Below, one piece after another: positions 8,990 through 19,834 of a stretch of DNA of 64,000 nt. The stretch is taken from positions 1 through 64,000 of the forward strand of contig NZ_BCZA01000013.1 in assembly GCF_001598475.1 (NCBI RefSeq), written 5' to 3'. The notes under the pieces are model-generated. The model had not been told where the DNA came from and made no database searches. It saw only the letters and a program-made list of their open reading frames with translations. Numbering within the stretch: position 1 is the stretch's first letter; each line of letters starts with the position of its first letter. The position numbers and the translations under genes were made by a program. This stretch comes from Pantoea agglomerans NBRC 102470. Its GTDB lineage: Bacteria > Pseudomonadota > Gammaproteobacteria > Enterobacterales > Enterobacteriaceae.

Positions 8990-10363
8990 ATGCCATCGCA
9001 GCAGATTGAGTGGGATCAGGCGTTAATTGAAAAGTACAATTATGCCGGCCCGCGTTACACCTCCTATCCTACTGCGCTGGAGTTCAGCGAGCAGTACGCG
9101 GAAAACGACTTCCAGCGTGCCGTGGCGCGTTACCCCGATCGTCCGTTGTCGCTCTATGTCCATATTCCCTTCTGCCATCGTCTCTGCTACTTCTGCGGCT
9201 GCAATAAGATAGTGACGCGTCAGCGCCACAAAGCGGACCGCTATCTGGATGTGCTTGAGCAGGAGATTATTCAGCGTGCGCCGCTGTTTCGTCAGCGTCA
9301 GGTCACGCAGCTTCACTGGGGCGGCGGCACGCCAACCTTCCTCGACAATGCGCAGATTTCCCGGCTGGTGGGTTTACTGAAGCAGTATTTCAGCGTGGCC
9401 GATGATGCCGAAATGTCGATCGAAGTGGATCCCCGGGAAATTGCGCTGGATGTGATTGATCACCTGCGATCGCTGGGATTTAATCGTCTGAGCATGGGGG
9501 TGCAGGACTTCAACAAATCGGTGCAGGAGCGGGTTAACCGGGTACAGGATGAAGAGGTGATTTTCGGGCTGATGGCGCGTGCCCGTGAACAGGGGTTCAG
9601 CTCGACCAGCATTGACCTGATCTATGGTTTACCCCTGCAGACGCCCGCCAGCTTCGCCTGGACGCTGGAGCGGGTACTGGCACTGAGCCCGGATCGTCTT
9701 AGCGTCTTTAACTATGCGCATCTGCCGGCGATGTTCGCGGCACAGCGTAAAATCAAAGAGGGTGAACTGCCATCGGCTCAGCAAAAGCTGGATATTTTAC
9801 AGCAGACCATCGCAACCCTGACTCAGCAGGGCTACCAGTTCATTGGAATGGATCACTTTGCGAAGCCGCAGGATGAACTGGCTATCGCGCAGCGCAAAGG
9901 GCAGTTGCATCGCAATTTCCAGGGATATACGACGCAGGGCGACAGCGATTTGCTGGGGCTTGGCGTCTCTGCCATCAGCATGATTGGCGACAGTTATGCG
10001 CAGAACCAGAAAGACCTTAATACCTGGTACAATTGTGTGGAACAGCAGGGAAATGGCCTGTGGCGTGGCATCGCCTTAACCGACGATGATTGCCTGCGTC
10101 GTGACGTGATAAAAACGCTGATTTGTAACTTCTCGCTGAATTTTGCCGCGACAGAAGCACAGTGGGGCATTCGCTTTGGCGACTATTTTGCTGAGGATCT
10201 GGCGCTGCTGAAACCGTTGATAGCTGATGGGCTGGTGGAACAAACCGCTACGGGGCTGGAGGTGACGGGGATTGGCCGGTTACTGATCCGCAATATCTGC
10301 ATGTGCTTTGATCGCTATCTGCGTCAGAAAGCGCGTCAGCAGCAGTTCTCCCGCGTTATCTGA
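8990..10363 (+). CDS. hemN: Oxygen-independent coproporphyrinogen III dehydrogenase HemN
   Basis: 457-residue radical-SAM enzyme that oxidatively decarboxylates coproporphyrinogen III to protoporphyrinogen IX in haem synthesis without oxygen. The 4Fe-4S and SAM site is HIPFCHRLCYFCGC (CxxxCxxC plus the extra Cys). It is followed by GGGTPTFL and, at the C terminus, ICMCFD and the conserved FSRVI end. The ATG at 8990 is chosen over a GTG at 8984 because it gives the E. coli length and has AGGAG 5 bases upstream. Confidence 0.97.
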   Translation: MPSQQIEWDQALIEKYNYAGPRYTSYPTALEFSEQYAENDFQRAVARYPDRPLSLYVHIPFCHRLCYFCGCNKIVTRQRHKADRYLDVLEQEIIQRAPLFRQRQVTQLHWGGGTPTFLDNAQISRLVGLLKQYFSVADDAEMSIEVDPREIALDVIDHLRSLGFNRLSMGVQDFNKSVQERVNRVQDEEVIFGLMARAREQGFSSTSIDLIYGLPLQTPASFAWTLERVLALSPDRLSVFNYAHLPAMFAAQRKIKEGELPSAQQKLDILQQTIATLTQQGYQFIGMDHFAKPQDELAIAQRKGQLHRNFQGYTTQGDSDLLGLGVSAISMIGDSYAQNQKDLNTWYNCVEQQGNGLWRGIALTDDDCLRRDVIKTLICNFSLNFAATEAQWGIRFGDYFAEDLALLKPLIADGLVEQTATGLEVTGIGRLLIRNICMCFDRYLRQKARQQQFSRVI

Positions 10364-10367
10364 AGAA

Positions 10368-10394
10368 ACGGGCTGGCAGACTGCACCAGCCCGT
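10368..10394. terminator. Hairpin between convergent hemN and glnG
   Basis: 9-bp perfect stem ACGGGCTGG / CCAGCCCGT with a 9-base loop, in the 41-base gap between the two convergent genes. No T run on either strand, so it is probably a 3'-end stabiliser or weak bidirectional terminator. Confidence 0.45.
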
Positions 10395-10404
10395 ACTGAA
10401 CCGC

Positions 10405-11814
10405 TTATTCCATGCCCAGCTCTTTGAGCTTGCGCGTCAGCGTGTTTCGTCCCCAGCCCAGCAAACGTGCCGCTTCCTGTTTGTGGCCCTGCGTATGACG
10501 CAGCGCAGTGGTGAGCAGCGTTCGCTCCATCTCCGGCTGTGCTTCTGACAGCAGATTCTGATGACCGGAACGCAGAGCGCGATCGGCCCACTGTGCCAGC
10601 AGCGTTGCCCAGCTGTCAGGCAGCGACTGCACCGGATTCTCCGGCGTACTGGATTCAAACAGTTCTCCGGGCAGGTCCTGAATCAGGACTTCCTGACCCG
10701 CAGCCATCACGGTCAGCCAGCGACAGGTGTTCTCCAGCTGACGCACGTTTCCTGACCAGTGCAGTCGGGTTAACGCTGTCTCGGTTTCCGGATGCAGAAT
10801 CTTCGCTTCCACACCCAGCTCACGCGCCGCCACCTGCAGGAAATAACGCGCCAGACGCGGGATATCCTCACGACGCTCACGCAGCGGCGGCAGATGCACA
10901 CGAATCACATTCAGGCGGTGAAACAGATCCTCACGGAACTTGCCTTCCTGTACACGTAATTCCAGATTCTGGTGGGTCGCCGCGATAATACGCACATCCA
11001 CTTTGACCGGCGCATAGCCACCAACGCGATAGAACTGGCCATCGGCCAGCACGCGCAGCAGACGGGTCTGCACATCCAGCGGCATATCACCGATCTCATC
11101 CAGAAACAGCGTGCCGCCATCCGCCTGCTCAAAACGGCCCTGACGGATCTGGTTCGCCCCGGTAAAGGCGCCTTTTTCGTGACCAAACAGTTCTGATTCA
11201 ATCAAATCTTTGGGGATCGCCGCCATGTTGAGCGCGATAAAGGGCGCTTTGGTGCGTGGGCTGTGGCGATGCAGCGCATGGGCCACCAGCTCTTTACCGG
11301 TACCGGACTCGCCGTTGATCAGCACACTGATCGACGAGCGCGATAATCGCCCGATGATGCGGAACACATCCTGCATCGCGGGCGCTTCACCGATGATATC
11401 GGTGGTGGGTCCGCTGACCGGCTGATTACGCGGCTGCTGCTGCTCCTGATAGTGGCTGATAGCACGCTCGACCAGCGCAACCGCTTCATCAATATCAAAC
11501 GGCTTAGGCAGGTAATCAAAGGCACCCTGCTGATAGGCGCTGACGGCAGCGTCCAGATCTGAATGCGCCGTCATTATGATGACCGGAAGCATCGGATGAC
11601 GCTGTTTAATCTGTTTCAGCAGCGCCAGGCCATCCATACCGGGCATGCGAATGTCTGACAGTAAAACGTCCGGGGTCTTGGTTGAGAGGGCATCCAGCAC
11701 CTCGCTTGCGCTGTCAAAAGTCGCACAGCTCAAACCGGCTCCAGTGAGCGCGCGTTCAAGCACCCAGCGGATGGAGCTATCGTCATCGACGATCCAGACT
11801 ATCCCTCGTTGCAT
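10405..11814 (-). CDS. glnG: Nitrogen regulation response regulator NtrC (GlnG)
   Basis: 469 residues, as in E. coli. N-terminal receiver domain (about 1-120) with the phospho-acceptor aspartate in [13 protein letters not shown]; central sigma-54-activating AAA+ domain with Walker A GESGTGKE, the GAFTGA loop that contacts sigma-54, and Walker [15 protein letters not shown]-terminal Fis-type helix-turn-helix ([23 protein letters not shown]). When phosphorylated by NtrB under nitrogen limitation it activates glnA and other nitrogen genes from enhancer sites. It lies 7 bases after glnL in the glnA-glnL-glnG order. Confidence 0.98.
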   Translation of the reverse strand: MQRGIVWIVDDDSSIRWVLERALTGAGLSCATFDSASEVLDALSTKTPDVLLSDIRMPGMDGLALLKQIKQRHPMLPVIIMTAHSDLDAAVSAYQQGAFDYLPKPFDIDEAVALVERAISHYQEQQQPRNQPVSGPTTDIIGEAPAMQDVFRIIGRLSRSSISVLINGESGTGKELVAHALHRHSPRTKAPFIALNMAAIPKDLIESELFGHEKGAFTGANQIRQGRFEQADGGTLFLDEIGDMPLDVQTRLLRVLADGQFYRVGGYAPVKVDVRIIAATHQNLELRVQEGKFREDLFHRLNVIRVHLPPLRERREDIPRLARYFLQVAARELGVEAKILHPETETALTRLHWSGNVRQLENTCRWLTVMAAGQEVLIQDLPGELFESSTPENPVQSLPDSWATLLAQWADRALRSGHQNLLSEAQPEMERTLLTTALRHTQGHKQEAARLLGWGRNTLTRKLKELGME

Positions 11815-11821
11815 AGAAACC

Positions 11822-12871
11822 TCACTGGCGAATAGGCAGGTAAACCGAGAATTCGGTGTGTCCCGGCCAACTGTTAAATTCTATTTTTCCTGAATGTTGA
11901 TCAATCAGGCTACGGGCGATGGAGAGGCCTAAACCGGTACCGCCTTCGCGTCCGCTGACCATCGGATAAAACAGCGTATCCTGCAGCTGGGCCGGAATGC
12001 CGGGGCCATCATCTTCAATATCAATACGTGCCACCAGGCGATAACGCGTGCCGTGCAGCGTCAGCTGGAAAGCCGTGCGGGTGCGGATAATAATGGTGCC
12101 ACCATCGCCGCCCAGCGCCTGAAGCGCATTGCGCACCACGTTAAGCAGCACCTGTTCAATCTGATCGGGATCGTGCGGCAGTTCCGGCAGGCTGGGATCA
12201 TAATCCCGTACCAGCGAGACATTCTCCGGCAGCTCCATCGACACCAGATTGACCACCCGTTCGGCCACCTGATGAATGCTCTGCGTGATGTGCATGCCCG
12301 GCTGCTGCGGCCCCAGCAGACGATCAACCAGATTCCGCAACCGGTCGGCCTGTTCAATAATCACTTTGGTATATTCATTCAGCGAGGGATCGGGCAGGGC
12401 GCGGGATAAAAGCTGTGCCGCGCCGCGCAATCCTCCCAGCGGATTTTTAATCTCATGGGCCAGGCCGCGAACCAGATCGCGAGCGGCCACCTGCTGGGCG
12501 TGCTGTAACTGCTCCTGACTGAGACGACGCTGATTATCCATCGGCGCCATTTCCATCAGGATTAAGCCATCGGGTAACCGCTGGGCGGTCAGCGACATAA
12601 TGTGCGCGCGACCATCTACCACCAGCGTGACCTCACTGTCAGTAAATCCCTGGCCAGCCTCAAGACTCTCGCGCATCACCTCGATATTCAGCGAAAAGTA
12701 GCCGGTTAATTCCGGTAACGGCGTGCCGAACAATTTGCGTGAGCTTTGCGCCAGTAATTGCTGCGCCGCCGGGTTGGCGTAATGAATAACCAGATCGTTA
12801 TCCACCAACAAAATACTGTTGATTAACGCGTTGAGAATCTGCCCTGCATCGGGCAGAGAGCCAGTTGCCAT
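11822..12871 (-). CDS. glnL: Nitrogen regulation sensor histidine kinase NtrB (GlnL)
   Basis: 349-residue cytoplasmic two-component kinase/phosphatase partner of NtrC, controlled by PII. PAS domain at about 10-110, the phospho-acceptor histidine in [18 protein letters not shown] box [10 protein letters not shown] boxes DDGPGIP and [10 protein letters not shown]. The ATG at 12871 is chosen over one ten codons upstream because it gives [13 protein letters not shown], matching E. coli, with AGAGGA 7 bases before it. Confidence 0.97.
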   Translation of the reverse strand: MATGSLPDAGQILNALINSILLVDNDLVIHYANPAAQQLLAQSSRKLFGTPLPELTGYFSLNIEVMRESLEAGQGFTDSEVTLVVDGRAHIMSLTAQRLPDGLILMEMAPMDNQRRLSQEQLQHAQQVAARDLVRGLAHEIKNPLGGLRGAAQLLSRALPDPSLNEYTKVIIEQADRLRNLVDRLLGPQQPGMHITQSIHQVAERVVNLVSMELPENVSLVRDYDPSLPELPHDPDQIEQVLLNVVRNALQALGGDGGTIIIRTRTAFQLTLHGTRYRLVARIDIEDDGPGIPAQLQDTLFYPMVSGREGGTGLGLSIARSLIDQHSGKIEFNSWPGHTEFSVYLPIRQ

Positions 12872-12949
12872 ACAACGTTCCTCTGCACTAAAGAGGTGCA
12901 TTTTAGTCTTTAAGCCGAAAAGAGGGCGAATGAACGGTGAATTCGCGGA

Positions 12950-12975
12950 GAAAAAAGCCCATCCGAAGATGGGCT
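12950..12975 (-). terminator. glnA terminator (partial read-through into glnLG)
   Basis: On the minus strand: AGCCCATC / GATGGGCT stem with TTCG loop and a TTTTTT tail, 36 bases after the glnA stop. In E. coli most glnA transcripts stop here and a fraction reads through into glnL-glnG. Confidence 0.88.
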
Positions 12976-13010
12976 AAAAGTTTCCACGGCAACAAAAAAC
13001 GTCTGACCAG

Positions 13011-14420
13011 TTAAACGCTGTAGTAGAGCTCGAACTCAACCGGGTGTGGCGTCATGCGAACGCGATCCATCTCTGCTTTACGCAGTTCGATGTAAGCATC
13101 GATCGATTCGTCAGTGAATACTCCGCCGCGGGTCAGGAACTCGCGATCTTCGTTCAGTGCATTCAGCGCTTCTTCCAGAGAGCCTGCAACTTTTGGAATC
13201 TCAGCTTCTTCTTCCGGTGGCAGGTCATACAGGTTTTTGTCCATCGCATCGCCAGGATGGATTTTGTTGATGATGCCATCCAGGCCAGCCATCAGCAGTG
13301 CGGTGAACGCCAGGTATGGGTTAGCCGCTGGATCCGGGAAGCGCGCTTCGATACGACGCGCTTTCGGGCTGGCAACAACCGGGATACGGATTGAGGCTGA
13401 ACGGTTACGGGCAGAGTAAGCCAGCATAACCGGTGCTTCGTAACCCGGGACCAGGCGCTTGTAAGAGTTGGTGGTCGGGTTCGCCAGGGCGTTGATCGCT
13501 TTAGCGTGCTTGATGATACCGCCGATGTAGAACAGCGCCATTTCAGACAGGCCGCCGTACTTATCGCCGGCAAACAGGTTCTGACCACCTTTGGAGAGTG
13601 ACATATGGCAGTGCATGCCTGAACCGTTGTCGCCAAACATAGGCTTCGGCATAAAGGTCGCGGTTTTGCCGTAAGCGTGCGCAACGTTATGAACCACATA
13701 TTTGTAGATCTGAATTTCGTCCGCTTTTTTGGTCATGGTATTGAAGCGGGTTGCCACTTCGTTCTGACCCGCGGTCGCCACTTCGTGGTGATGCGCTTCA
13801 ACAACCAGGCCCATCTGCTCCATGGTCAGACACATGGCAGAACGAATGTCCTGTGATGAGTCAACCGGTGGAACCGGGAAGTAGCCGCCTTTCAGACCTG
13901 GACGGTGACCTTTGTTACCGCCTTCGTACTCTTTACCGGTGTTCCATGCCGCTTCGATATCGTCGATAGCAACGTGTGAACCGGACGTCGATGAGCCGAA
14001 ACGGATGTCATCGAACAGGAAGAATTCTGGTTCTGGTCCAAACAGTACGGTATCAGCGATGCCGGAAGAGCGCAGGAAATCTTCAGCGCGCTTAGCGATA
14101 GAGCGTGGATCGCGGTCGTAGCCCTGCATGGTGCCTGGCTCGAGGATGTCACAACGGATGATCAGCGTAGAATCTTCGAAGAAAGGATCCATGACCGCCG
14201 TGGTGGCGTCAGGCATCAGCACCATGTCTGATTCGTTAATGCCTTTCCAGCCGCCGATAGACGAACCATCGAACATTTTGCCTTCTTCGAAGAAGTCAGC
14301 GTTAACCTGGTGAGCAGGGATCGTAACGTGCTGTTCTTTACCTTTGGTATCGGTAAAACGCAGGTCAACAAACTTAACTTCATGCTCGTTCATCATCGAG
14401 AGAACGTGTTCAGCGGACAT
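13011..14420 (-). CDS. glnA: Glutamine synthetase, type I
   Basis: 469-residue dodecameric enzyme making glutamine from glutamate, ammonia and ATP. Catalytic signatures [18 protein letters not shown], the ATP-binding [14 protein letters not shown], and the adenylylation tyrosine in NLYDLPPEE (controlled by GlnE) are intact. Start chosen at 14420 ([10 protein letters not shown], with GGAGAG 5-6 bases upstream) because a longer frame adds 38 residues that the family lacks. First gene of the glnALG operon, divergent from typA across a 438-base control region. Confidence 0.98.
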   Translation of the reverse strand: MSAEHVLSMMNEHEVKFVDLRFTDTKGKEQHVTIPAHQVNADFFEEGKMFDGSSIGGWKGINESDMVLMPDATTAVMDPFFEDSTLIIRCDILEPGTMQGYDRDPRSIAKRAEDFLRSSGIADTVLFGPEPEFFLFDDIRFGSSTSGSHVAIDDIEAAWNTGKEYEGGNKGHRPGLKGGYFPVPPVDSSQDIRSAMCLTMEQMGLVVEAHHHEVATAGQNEVATRFNTMTKKADEIQIYKYVVHNVAHAYGKTATFMPKPMFGDNGSGMHCHMSLSKGGQNLFAGDKYGGLSEMALFYIGGIIKHAKAINALANPTTNSYKRLVPGYEAPVMLAYSARNRSASIRIPVVASPKARRIEARFPDPAANPYLAFTALLMAGLDGIINKIHPGDAMDKNLYDLPPEEEAEIPKVAGSLEEALNALNEDREFLTRGGVFTDESIDAYIELRKAEMDRVRMTPHPVEFELYYSV

Positions 14421-14570
14421 ACTCAACTCTCCTGGAAATGGTCTTTCATTATCTACATGGCGAGGAAACGTCGTTTCCGGAATACGTTGCGGGAAAACAA
14501 CTCCCTGACCAACCTCTTCCGGCACGCTCTTCAACCGACATCTGTCTGGCGTTTACGCTTGATTTAGATA

Positions 14571-14588
14571 AAGCGAATTCTGTGCCAA
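14571..14588 (-). promoter_or_regulatory. Sigma-54 promoter of glnA (glnAp2)
   Basis: Minus strand TTGGCACAGAATTCGCTT: the -24 GG and -12 GC dinucleotides are spaced as required for RpoN promoters, and the sequence is nearly the same as E. coli glnAp2. It lies about 150 bases before the glnA start codon. Confidence 0.9.
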
Positions 14589-14663
14589 CTTTTTTGATGA
14601 TGCTTAAATCGCCTTGTGGTGCACCTTTTTGTCATAAAGCGGCTGCACCACGATCGTTTTATT

Positions 14664-14678
14664 GCACCACTGTGGTGC
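14664..14678. promoter_or_regulatory. NtrC enhancer site 1
   Basis: Perfect 15-base palindrome GCACCACTGTGGTGC, about 90 bases upstream of the glnA sigma-54 promoter, matching the GCAC-N7-GTGC NtrC consensus. Confidence 0.85.
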
Positions 14679-14695
14679 TTAACGGTCATCTGGTG

Positions 14696-14710
14696 GCACT
14701 ATTTTGGTGC
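14696..14710. promoter_or_regulatory. NtrC enhancer site 2
   Basis: GCAC-TATTTTG-GTGC, same 4-7-4 spacing, centred 32 bases (three helical turns) from site 1. Two strong sites this far apart allow cooperative binding of NtrC dimers, as in E. coli. Confidence 0.85.
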
Positions 14711-14858
14711 ATAAGACCAACTTAGTGCATTTTCTGCACCGGTAACAGGGCAAATTGGCCTCCATGCAATAAACTTTCAGTGAAAAGTGTGATCGTGTTC
14801 AGTCTTCCGCTTAATCAGTGTACAATAACGCGCTATTTCTAATGCCTGAGGCAAAGCT

Positions 14859-16682
14859 GTGATCGAAAATTTGCGTAACATCGCCATCATCGCGCACGTT
14901 GACCATGGAAAGACCACCCTGGTTGACAAACTGCTGCAACAATCCGGTACTTTTGATGCCCGTACCGAAGCAACAGAGCGCGTGATGGACTCCAATGATT
15001 TGGAGAAAGAGCGTGGGATTACCATCCTCGCAAAAAACACCGCCATTAAGTGGAATGACTACCGTATCAACATCGTTGATACCCCGGGACACGCCGACTT
15101 CGGTGGTGAAGTTGAGCGCGTCATGTCCATGGTGGACTCGGTGCTGCTGGTTGTAGATGCGATGGATGGCCCTATGCCGCAAACCCGCTTCGTGACCAAA
15201 AAAGCGTTCGCGCATGGTCTGAAGCCGATTGTGGTTATCAACAAAGTAGACCGCCCTGGTGCGCGTCCGGATTGGGTTGTTGATCAGGTATTTGACCTGT
15301 TCGTTAACCTGGATGCTACTGATGAGCAGCTCGACTTCCCTATCATTTTCGCCTCTGCGCTGAATGGTATTGCAGGTCTTGAGCACACCGACATGGCTGA
15401 CGATATGACCCCGCTGTATCAGGCGATCGTCGACCACGTTGCGCCTCCGCAGGTTGAGGCTGACGCCCCACTGCAGATGCAAATCTCTCAGCTGGACTAC
15501 AACAACTACCTGGGCGTGATCGGCATCGGCCGTATCAAGCGCGGTAAAGTTAAGCCTAACCAGCAAGTCACTATCATCGATAGCGAAGGCAAAACCCGTA
15601 ACGGTAAAGTCGGTAAAGTCCTGACTCACCTGGGTCTTGAGCGTATCGACAGCGACCTGGCAGAAGCGGGCGATATCATTGCTATCACCGGTCTGGGCGA
15701 GCTGAACATCTCTGACACCATCTGTGATCCACAGAACGTGCAGGCGCTGCCAGCACTGAGCGTCGATGAGCCAACCGTAACCATGTTCTTTAACGTCAAC
15801 ACCTCACCGTTCTGCGGTAAAGAAGGTAAGTACGTGACTTCACGTCAGATCCTTGAGCGTCTGAACAAAGAACTGGTTCACAACGTGGCACTGCGCGTTG
15901 AAGAAACCGAAGATGCTGACGCGTTCCGCGTATCAGGTCGTGGTGAGCTTCACCTGTCAGTTCTGATCGAAAACATGCGTCGTGAAGGTTTCGAACTGGC
16001 GGTATCCCGTCCGAAAGTTATCTTCCGCGAAATCGATGGCCGTAAACAGGAGCCATTCGAAAACGTTACGCTGGATATCGAAGAGAACAACCAGGGTTCA
16101 GTCATGCAAGCCATGGGTGAGCGTAAGGGCGATCTGAAAAACATGGATCCGGATGGCAAAGGCCGCGTACGTCTCGACTACGTGATCCCAAGCCGTGGCC
16201 TGATCGGCTTCCGTAACGAATTCATGACCATGACTTCCGGTACCGGTCTGCTCTACTCTACCTTCAGCCACTACGATGACATTCGTGCGGGCGAAGTGGG
16301 CCAGCGTCAGAACGGCGTACTGATCTCCAACGGTCAGGGTAAAGCAGTTGCGTTTGCACTGTTCAGCCTGCAGGACCGCGGTAAGCTGTTCCTGGGTCAC
16401 GGTGCAGAAGTCTATGAAGGCCAGATCATCGGTATTCACAGCCGTTCTAACGACCTGACAGTTAACTGCCTGACCGGTAAGAAACTGACCAACATGCGTG
16501 CTTCAGGTACTGATGAAGCCACGACGCTGGTTCCGCCAATCAAGATGACTCTTGAGCAGGCGATCGAGTTCATCGATGATGACGAACTGGTAGAAGTTAC
16601 ACCACAGTCAGTGCGTATCCGTAAACGTCACCTGACTGAAAACGACCGTAAACGTGCATCACGTGGTCCTAAAGACGCATAA
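14859..16682 (+). CDS. typA: Ribosome-dependent GTPase TypA/BipA
   Basis: 607-residue translational GTPase that binds the ribosome at the A site and helps 50S assembly, especially in the cold. G1 AHVDHGKT, G2/G3 RGITI and [16 protein letters not shown]4 NKVD; then EF-G-like domains II, III and V and the specific C-terminal domain ending [10 protein letters not shown]. The start codon is GTG at 14859; E. coli TypA aligns from exactly this residue ([19 protein letters not shown]). Followed directly by a terminator. Confidence 0.98.
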   Translation: MIENLRNIAIIAHVDHGKTTLVDKLLQQSGTFDARTEATERVMDSNDLEKERGITILAKNTAIKWNDYRINIVDTPGHADFGGEVERVMSMVDSVLLVVDAMDGPMPQTRFVTKKAFAHGLKPIVVINKVDRPGARPDWVVDQVFDLFVNLDATDEQLDFPIIFASALNGIAGLEHTDMADDMTPLYQAIVDHVAPPQVEADAPLQMQISQLDYNNYLGVIGIGRIKRGKVKPNQQVTIIDSEGKTRNGKVGKVLTHLGLERIDSDLAEAGDIIAITGLGELNISDTICDPQNVQALPALSVDEPTVTMFFNVNTSPFCGKEGKYVTSRQILERLNKELVHNVALRVEETEDADAFRVSGRGELHLSVLIENMRREGFELAVSRPKVIFREIDGRKQEPFENVTLDIEENNQGSVMQAMGERKGDLKNMDPDGKGRVRLDYVIPSRGLIGFRNEFMTMTSGTGLLYSTFSHYDDIRAGEVGQRQNGVLISNGQGKAVAFALFSLQDRGKLFLGHGAEVYEGQIIGIHSRSNDLTVNCLTGKKLTNMRASGTDEATTLVPPIKMTLEQAIEFIDDDELVEVTPQSVRIRKRHLTENDRKRASRGPKDA

Positions 16683-16703
16683 TTGCGCCTTTAGCTGATA
16701 AAG

Positions 16704-16729
16704 AGCCCCGCCTGCGGGGCTTTTTTTTT
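16704..16729 (+). terminator. typA terminator
   Basis: Stem AGCCCCGC / GCGGGGCT followed by nine T residues, 21 bases after the typA stop. Confidence 0.92.
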
Positions 16730-16892
16730 GCCTGAAATTCCTGCCTCTTCAGCCGGGCCAGCGATTATTTGTGGCATATGTCGCGCTTTTTAGCTGCCCG
16801 CTGCCGTTTACGCTTTTCTCTCCGCGAGTGCCTGTTCAGCCTGCCCTTTTGCCGCTAGAGTGAATACTCCAGGGAACAGAAGGAGACACACC

Positions 16893-17489
16893 ATGCTGTA
16901 TATCTTTGATTTGGGCAATGTGATTATTGATATCGACTTTAACCGCGTGCTGGGTGTCTGGAGTGACCTTAGTCGTGTGCCGCTGGCCTCGCTGCAAAGC
17001 CATTTCCAGATGGATGAGGCGTTTGAACAACACGAACGTGGCGAGATCAGCGATGAAGATTTCGCGCTGGCGCTGTGTGAAAAGCTGGAAATCGCGCTGA
17101 GCTATGAACAGTTTGCCGCTGGCTGGCAGGCGGTATTCGTTGATGTGCGTCCGGAAACCCTGGCGCTGATGAACCGGTTGCGGCTGGAAGGTCATCGGGT
17201 GGTGATCCTCTCTAACACCAACAAACTGCATTGCGAATTCTGGCCGACCCAGTATCCGGACGTGCAGCAGGCAGCCGACAAGCTCTATCTCTCCCAGCAG
17301 CTGGGCATGCGTAAACCGGAAGCCCGCATTTATCAGCATGTGCTGGACGCAGAAGGTGTGGCTGCCGATCAGGCGGTATTTTTTGACGATAATCCACAGA
17401 ACATTGAGGCGGCCCGCGCCCTGGGTATTGAAAGTGTACTGGTTACTGACAGTAAAACGGTACCCAACTGGTTTGCAGGTCAACAGTAA
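16893..17489 (+). CDS. yihX: HAD-family sugar phosphatase YihX
   Basis: 198-residue HAD-like hydrolase; E. coli YihX dephosphorylates alpha-D-glucose-1-phosphate. Motif I FDLGNVIIDID with the nucleophile aspartate at residue 6, motif II VILSNTN, motif III lysine in MRKPEARIY, and motif IV FFDDN. The ATG at 16893 is chosen over one 11 codons upstream: it matches the E. coli start and has AAGGAG 7-8 bases upstream. First gene of a tight yihX-yihY-dtd-fabY run. Confidence 0.96.
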   Translation: MLYIFDLGNVIIDIDFNRVLGVWSDLSRVPLASLQSHFQMDEAFEQHERGEISDEDFALALCEKLEIALSYEQFAAGWQAVFVDVRPETLALMNRLRLEGHRVVILSNTNKLHCEFWPTQYPDVQQAADKLYLSQQLGMRKPEARIYQHVLDAEGVAADQAVFFDDNPQNIEAARALGIESVLVTDSKTVPNWFAGQQ

Positions 17490-17492
17490 TTC

Positions 17493-18362
17493 ATGATGTC
17501 ACGTAAATTTCGTCCCGGGCTGCATGCGTTCTGGTTGTGGCTCAAACTGTTGTGGAAACGCATTGATGAGGATGGCATGACGACCCAGGCCGGTAATCTG
17601 GCTTATGTCTCATTGCTGGCGCTGGTGCCGCTGATTGCGGTGGTGTTTGCCCTGTTTGCGGCGTTTCCGGTCTTTTCAGATATCAGCGTGCAGTTGAAGC
17701 ACTTTGTCTTTACCAATCTGATGCCGGCTGCAGGTAACACGCTGCAACGCTATCTTGAGCAGTTTGTGGCTAACGTAAACCGGATGACGGCGGTCGGAGC
17801 GGTCGGCCTGATTGTTACCGCCTTACTGCTGATGCATTCCGTCGATACCGCGTTAAACACCATCTGGCGCAGCAACAAGAAGCGGCCGATGGTCTATTCC
17901 TTTGCGGTCTACTGGATGATCCTGACACTTGGCCCGTTACTGGCCGGAGCCAGTCTGGCAATCAGCTCTTATCTGCTGTCGCTGCGCTGGATTAACGCGA
18001 CAGGCGTCACCAGCCTGGTCGATCAGATGCTGCGAATTTTCCCGCTCCTGCTGTCTTGGCTCGCCTTCTGGTTGCTCTACAGCATCGTTCCTACCCAGCG
18101 AGTGCCGCCGCGCGATGCGCTGATTGGCGCGCTGGTTGCCGGTGCGCTGTTTGAGCTGGGCAAAAAGGGCTTTGCGCTCTATGTTACTATGTTCCCCTCT
18201 TATCAGCTGATCTACGGCGTACTGGCCGTGATCCCCATTCTGTTTCTCTGGGTCTACTGGACCTGGTGTATTGTGTTGTTAGGCGCTGAAATCACCGTTG
18301 CGTTAGCCGACTATCGGCAGTTAAAGCAGCAACACAAAGAGGAGCAACGCGAGGAAACATGA
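17493..18362 (+). CDS. yihY: YihY/BrkB family inner-membrane protein
   Basis: 289-residue polytopic membrane protein of the UPF0761/BrkB family, once mistaken for RNase BN. About six hydrophobic segments, starting with [26 protein letters not shown] and ending with [21 protein letters not shown]; hydrophilic tail rich in Glu and Gln. Function is unknown. It begins 3 bases after yihX and overlaps dtd by 4 bases (ATGA), so the genes are translationally coupled. Confidence 0.95.
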   Translation: MMSRKFRPGLHAFWLWLKLLWKRIDEDGMTTQAGNLAYVSLLALVPLIAVVFALFAAFPVFSDISVQLKHFVFTNLMPAAGNTLQRYLEQFVANVNRMTAVGAVGLIVTALLLMHSVDTALNTIWRSNKKRPMVYSFAVYWMILTLGPLLAGASLAISSYLLSLRWINATGVTSLVDQMLRIFPLLLSWLAFWLLYSIVPTQRVPPRDALIGALVAGALFELGKKGFALYVTMFPSYQLIYGVLAVIPILFLWVYWTWCIVLLGAEITVALADYRQLKQQHKEEQREET

Positions 18363-18796
18363 TTGCATTGATTCAACGCGTACAGCGCGCCAGCGTCAGC
18401 GTCAATCAGGAAGTGGTCGGTGAAATCGATGCCGGTTTACTGGTTTTGCTGGGCGTGGAAAAGGGCGATGACAACGCGCGTGCGGAACGTCTCGCAGAAC
18501 GCGTATTGGGCTATCGCATCTTTAGTGATGAGCAGGGCAAAATGAACCTGAGTGTTCGCCAGGCGGGCGGAAGCGTGCTGGTGGTGTCACAGTTTACGCT
18601 GGCCGCAGATACCCAAAAAGGGATGCGTCCTTCCTTTTCGGGTGGCGCCGAGCCCGCTGAAGCCGAGCGGCTGTATGAATATTTCAGCGACTGCTGTCGC
18701 AAGCAGGGCATCACCACGGCTAATGGCCGTTTTGCTGCGGATATGCAGGTCTCGCTGGTGAATGATGGTCCTGTGACGTTCTGGTTACAGGTGTGA
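18359..18796 (+). CDS. dtd: D-aminoacyl-tRNA deacylase
   Basis: 145-residue homodimeric enzyme that hydrolyses D-amino acids from mischarged tRNA. Conserved [17 protein letters not shown] and the C-terminal Gly-cisPro motif in [10 protein letters not shown] identify the active site. Start and stop overlap the neighbours (ATGA with yihY, GTGA with fabY), consistent with one operon. Confidence 0.97.
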   Translation: MIALIQRVQRASVSVNQEVVGEIDAGLLVLLGVEKGDDNARAERLAERVLGYRIFSDEQGKMNLSVRQAGGSVLVVSQFTLAADTQKGMRPSFSGGAEPAEAERLYEYFSDCCRKQGITTANGRFAADMQVSLVNDGPVTFWLQV

Positions 18797-19800
18797 AAAC
18801 GTCAGCTGAGCGGCAGGGAACTGGCCACACATCCGAGCGGGAGAAACATTACATGTATCACCTTCGCGTGCCACAGACGGCGGAAGAGCTGGATATCTAT
18901 TATCAGTTCCGCTGGGAGATGTTGCGTAAACCTCTGCGTCAGCCGCAGGGGTCGGAACGTGACGCCTGGGATGCGCTGGCGCATCATCAGATGGTGGTTG
19001 ATGAGCAGGGCAATCCGGTCGCCATCGGCCGTCTCTATATTAATGCCGACAATGAGGCTGCTATCCGCTTCATGGCCGTTCATCCTTCGGTTCAGGGCAA
19101 GGGACTGGGTACTCTGGTGGCGATGACGCTGGAATCCGTGGCGCGTCAGGAAGGGGCTAAGCGGGTAACCTGCAGCGCCCGCGAAGATGCTGTCGCTTTC
19201 TTCGCTAAACTCGGCTACATCAATCAGGGCGAGATTACCGCGCCGCAGACGACGCCGGTTCGTCACTTTCTGATGATCAAACCGGTCGTCACGCTTGACG
19301 ATATCCTGCATCGCGCCGACTGGTGCGGTCAGCTGCAACAGGCCTGGTATGATCATATCCCGCTCAGCGAAAAGATGGGCGTTCGTATTCTGCAGTTTAC
19401 CGGGCAAAAATTTATCACCACCATGCCGGAAGCGGGCAACCAGAATCCACACCAGACGCTGTTCGCTGGCAGCCTGTTTTCGCTGGCAACGCTGACCGGC
19501 TGGGGGTTGATTTGGTTGCTGCTGCGCGAGCGTCATCTGGGTGGCACCATTATTCTGGCGGATGCGCACATTCGCTACAGCCACCCCATCAGCGGACGGC
19601 CTGGCGCGATTGCCGATCTGGGCTCATTAAGCGGCGATCTCGACCGCCTGGCTCGCGGACGTAAAGCGCGTGTGCAGCTCGAAGTTGAGCTTTTTGGCAA
19701 TGATGAGTGTGGCGCTGTATTTGAAGGGGTCTATATCGTCCTGCCCGCCGATCCTGACGGGCCGCTGGAAGAGGGCGGTTCCGGCGCGCGTATCAACTAA
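18793..19800 (+). CDS. fabY: FabY/YiiD (MadA): GNAT plus hotdog-domain fatty-acid initiation protein
   Basis: 335 residues from a GTG that overlaps the dtd stop. An N-terminal GNAT acetyltransferase-like domain (about 25-165, with acetyl-CoA loop [11 protein letters not shown]) is fused to a C-terminal hotdog domain (about 190-325, with [22 protein letters not shown]). The E. coli homologue decarboxylates malonyl-ACP to acetyl-ACP and can start fatty-acid synthesis without FabH. E. coli YiiD has 329 residues with a similar non-conserved N-terminal tail; an ATG at 18853 (MYHLRVPQ) is an alternative start. Confidence 0.92.
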   Translation: MKTSAERQGTGHTSEREKHYMYHLRVPQTAEELDIYYQFRWEMLRKPLRQPQGSERDAWDALAHHQMVVDEQGNPVAIGRLYINADNEAAIRFMAVHPSVQGKGLGTLVAMTLESVARQEGAKRVTCSAREDAVAFFAKLGYINQGEITAPQTTPVRHFLMIKPVVTLDDILHRADWCGQLQQAWYDHIPLSEKMGVRILQFTGQKFITTMPEAGNQNPHQTLFAGSLFSLATLTGWGLIWLLLRERHLGGTIILADAHIRYSHPISGRPGAIADLGSLSGDLDRLARGRKARVQLEVELFGNDECGAVFEGVYIVLPADPDGPLEEGGSGARIN

Positions 19801-19802
19801 TC

Positions 19803-19828
19803 ATCAGGGCCGCTTCAGCGGCCCTGAT
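19803..19828. terminator. Bidirectional terminator between fabY and yicH
   Basis: Perfect 11-bp stem ATCAGGGCCGC / GCGGCCCTGAT with TTCA loop in the 34-base gap between the convergent genes. T-rich but broken tail on the plus side (CTGTTGTTAA). It sits exactly at the synteny junction described in the findings. Confidence 0.7.
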
Positions 19829-19834
19829 CTGTTG

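Larger units (their letters stand above)
14421..14858. promoter_or_regulatory. glnA-typA divergent control region
   Basis: 438 bases without a gene. It contains the glnA sigma-54 promoter, two good NtrC enhancer sites and further GTGCA/TGCAC half-sites (near 14619-14630, 14643-14650 and 14734-14748). It also has a TACAAT (14821-14826) that may be the typA -10 and a CRP-like TGTGA-N6-TCAGT at 14788-14803. The whole layout follows the E. coli glnA upstream region. Confidence 0.75.

Noticed and set aside
13011..14534. N-terminally longer GlnA start at 14534
   Set aside because: The 38 extra residues are not in the family, and a strong ribosome-binding site precedes the ATG at 14420.
14788..14803. 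CRP-like box between glnA and typA
   Set aside because: TGTGA is perfect but the second half is TCAGT instead of TCACA; kept only as a remark in the control-region entry.
14811..15629. 272-codon open frame antisense to typA
   Set aside because: It lies wholly opposite the 5' part of typA and its control region, has no family resemblance, and its composition is what the reverse strand of a strongly biased gene gives.
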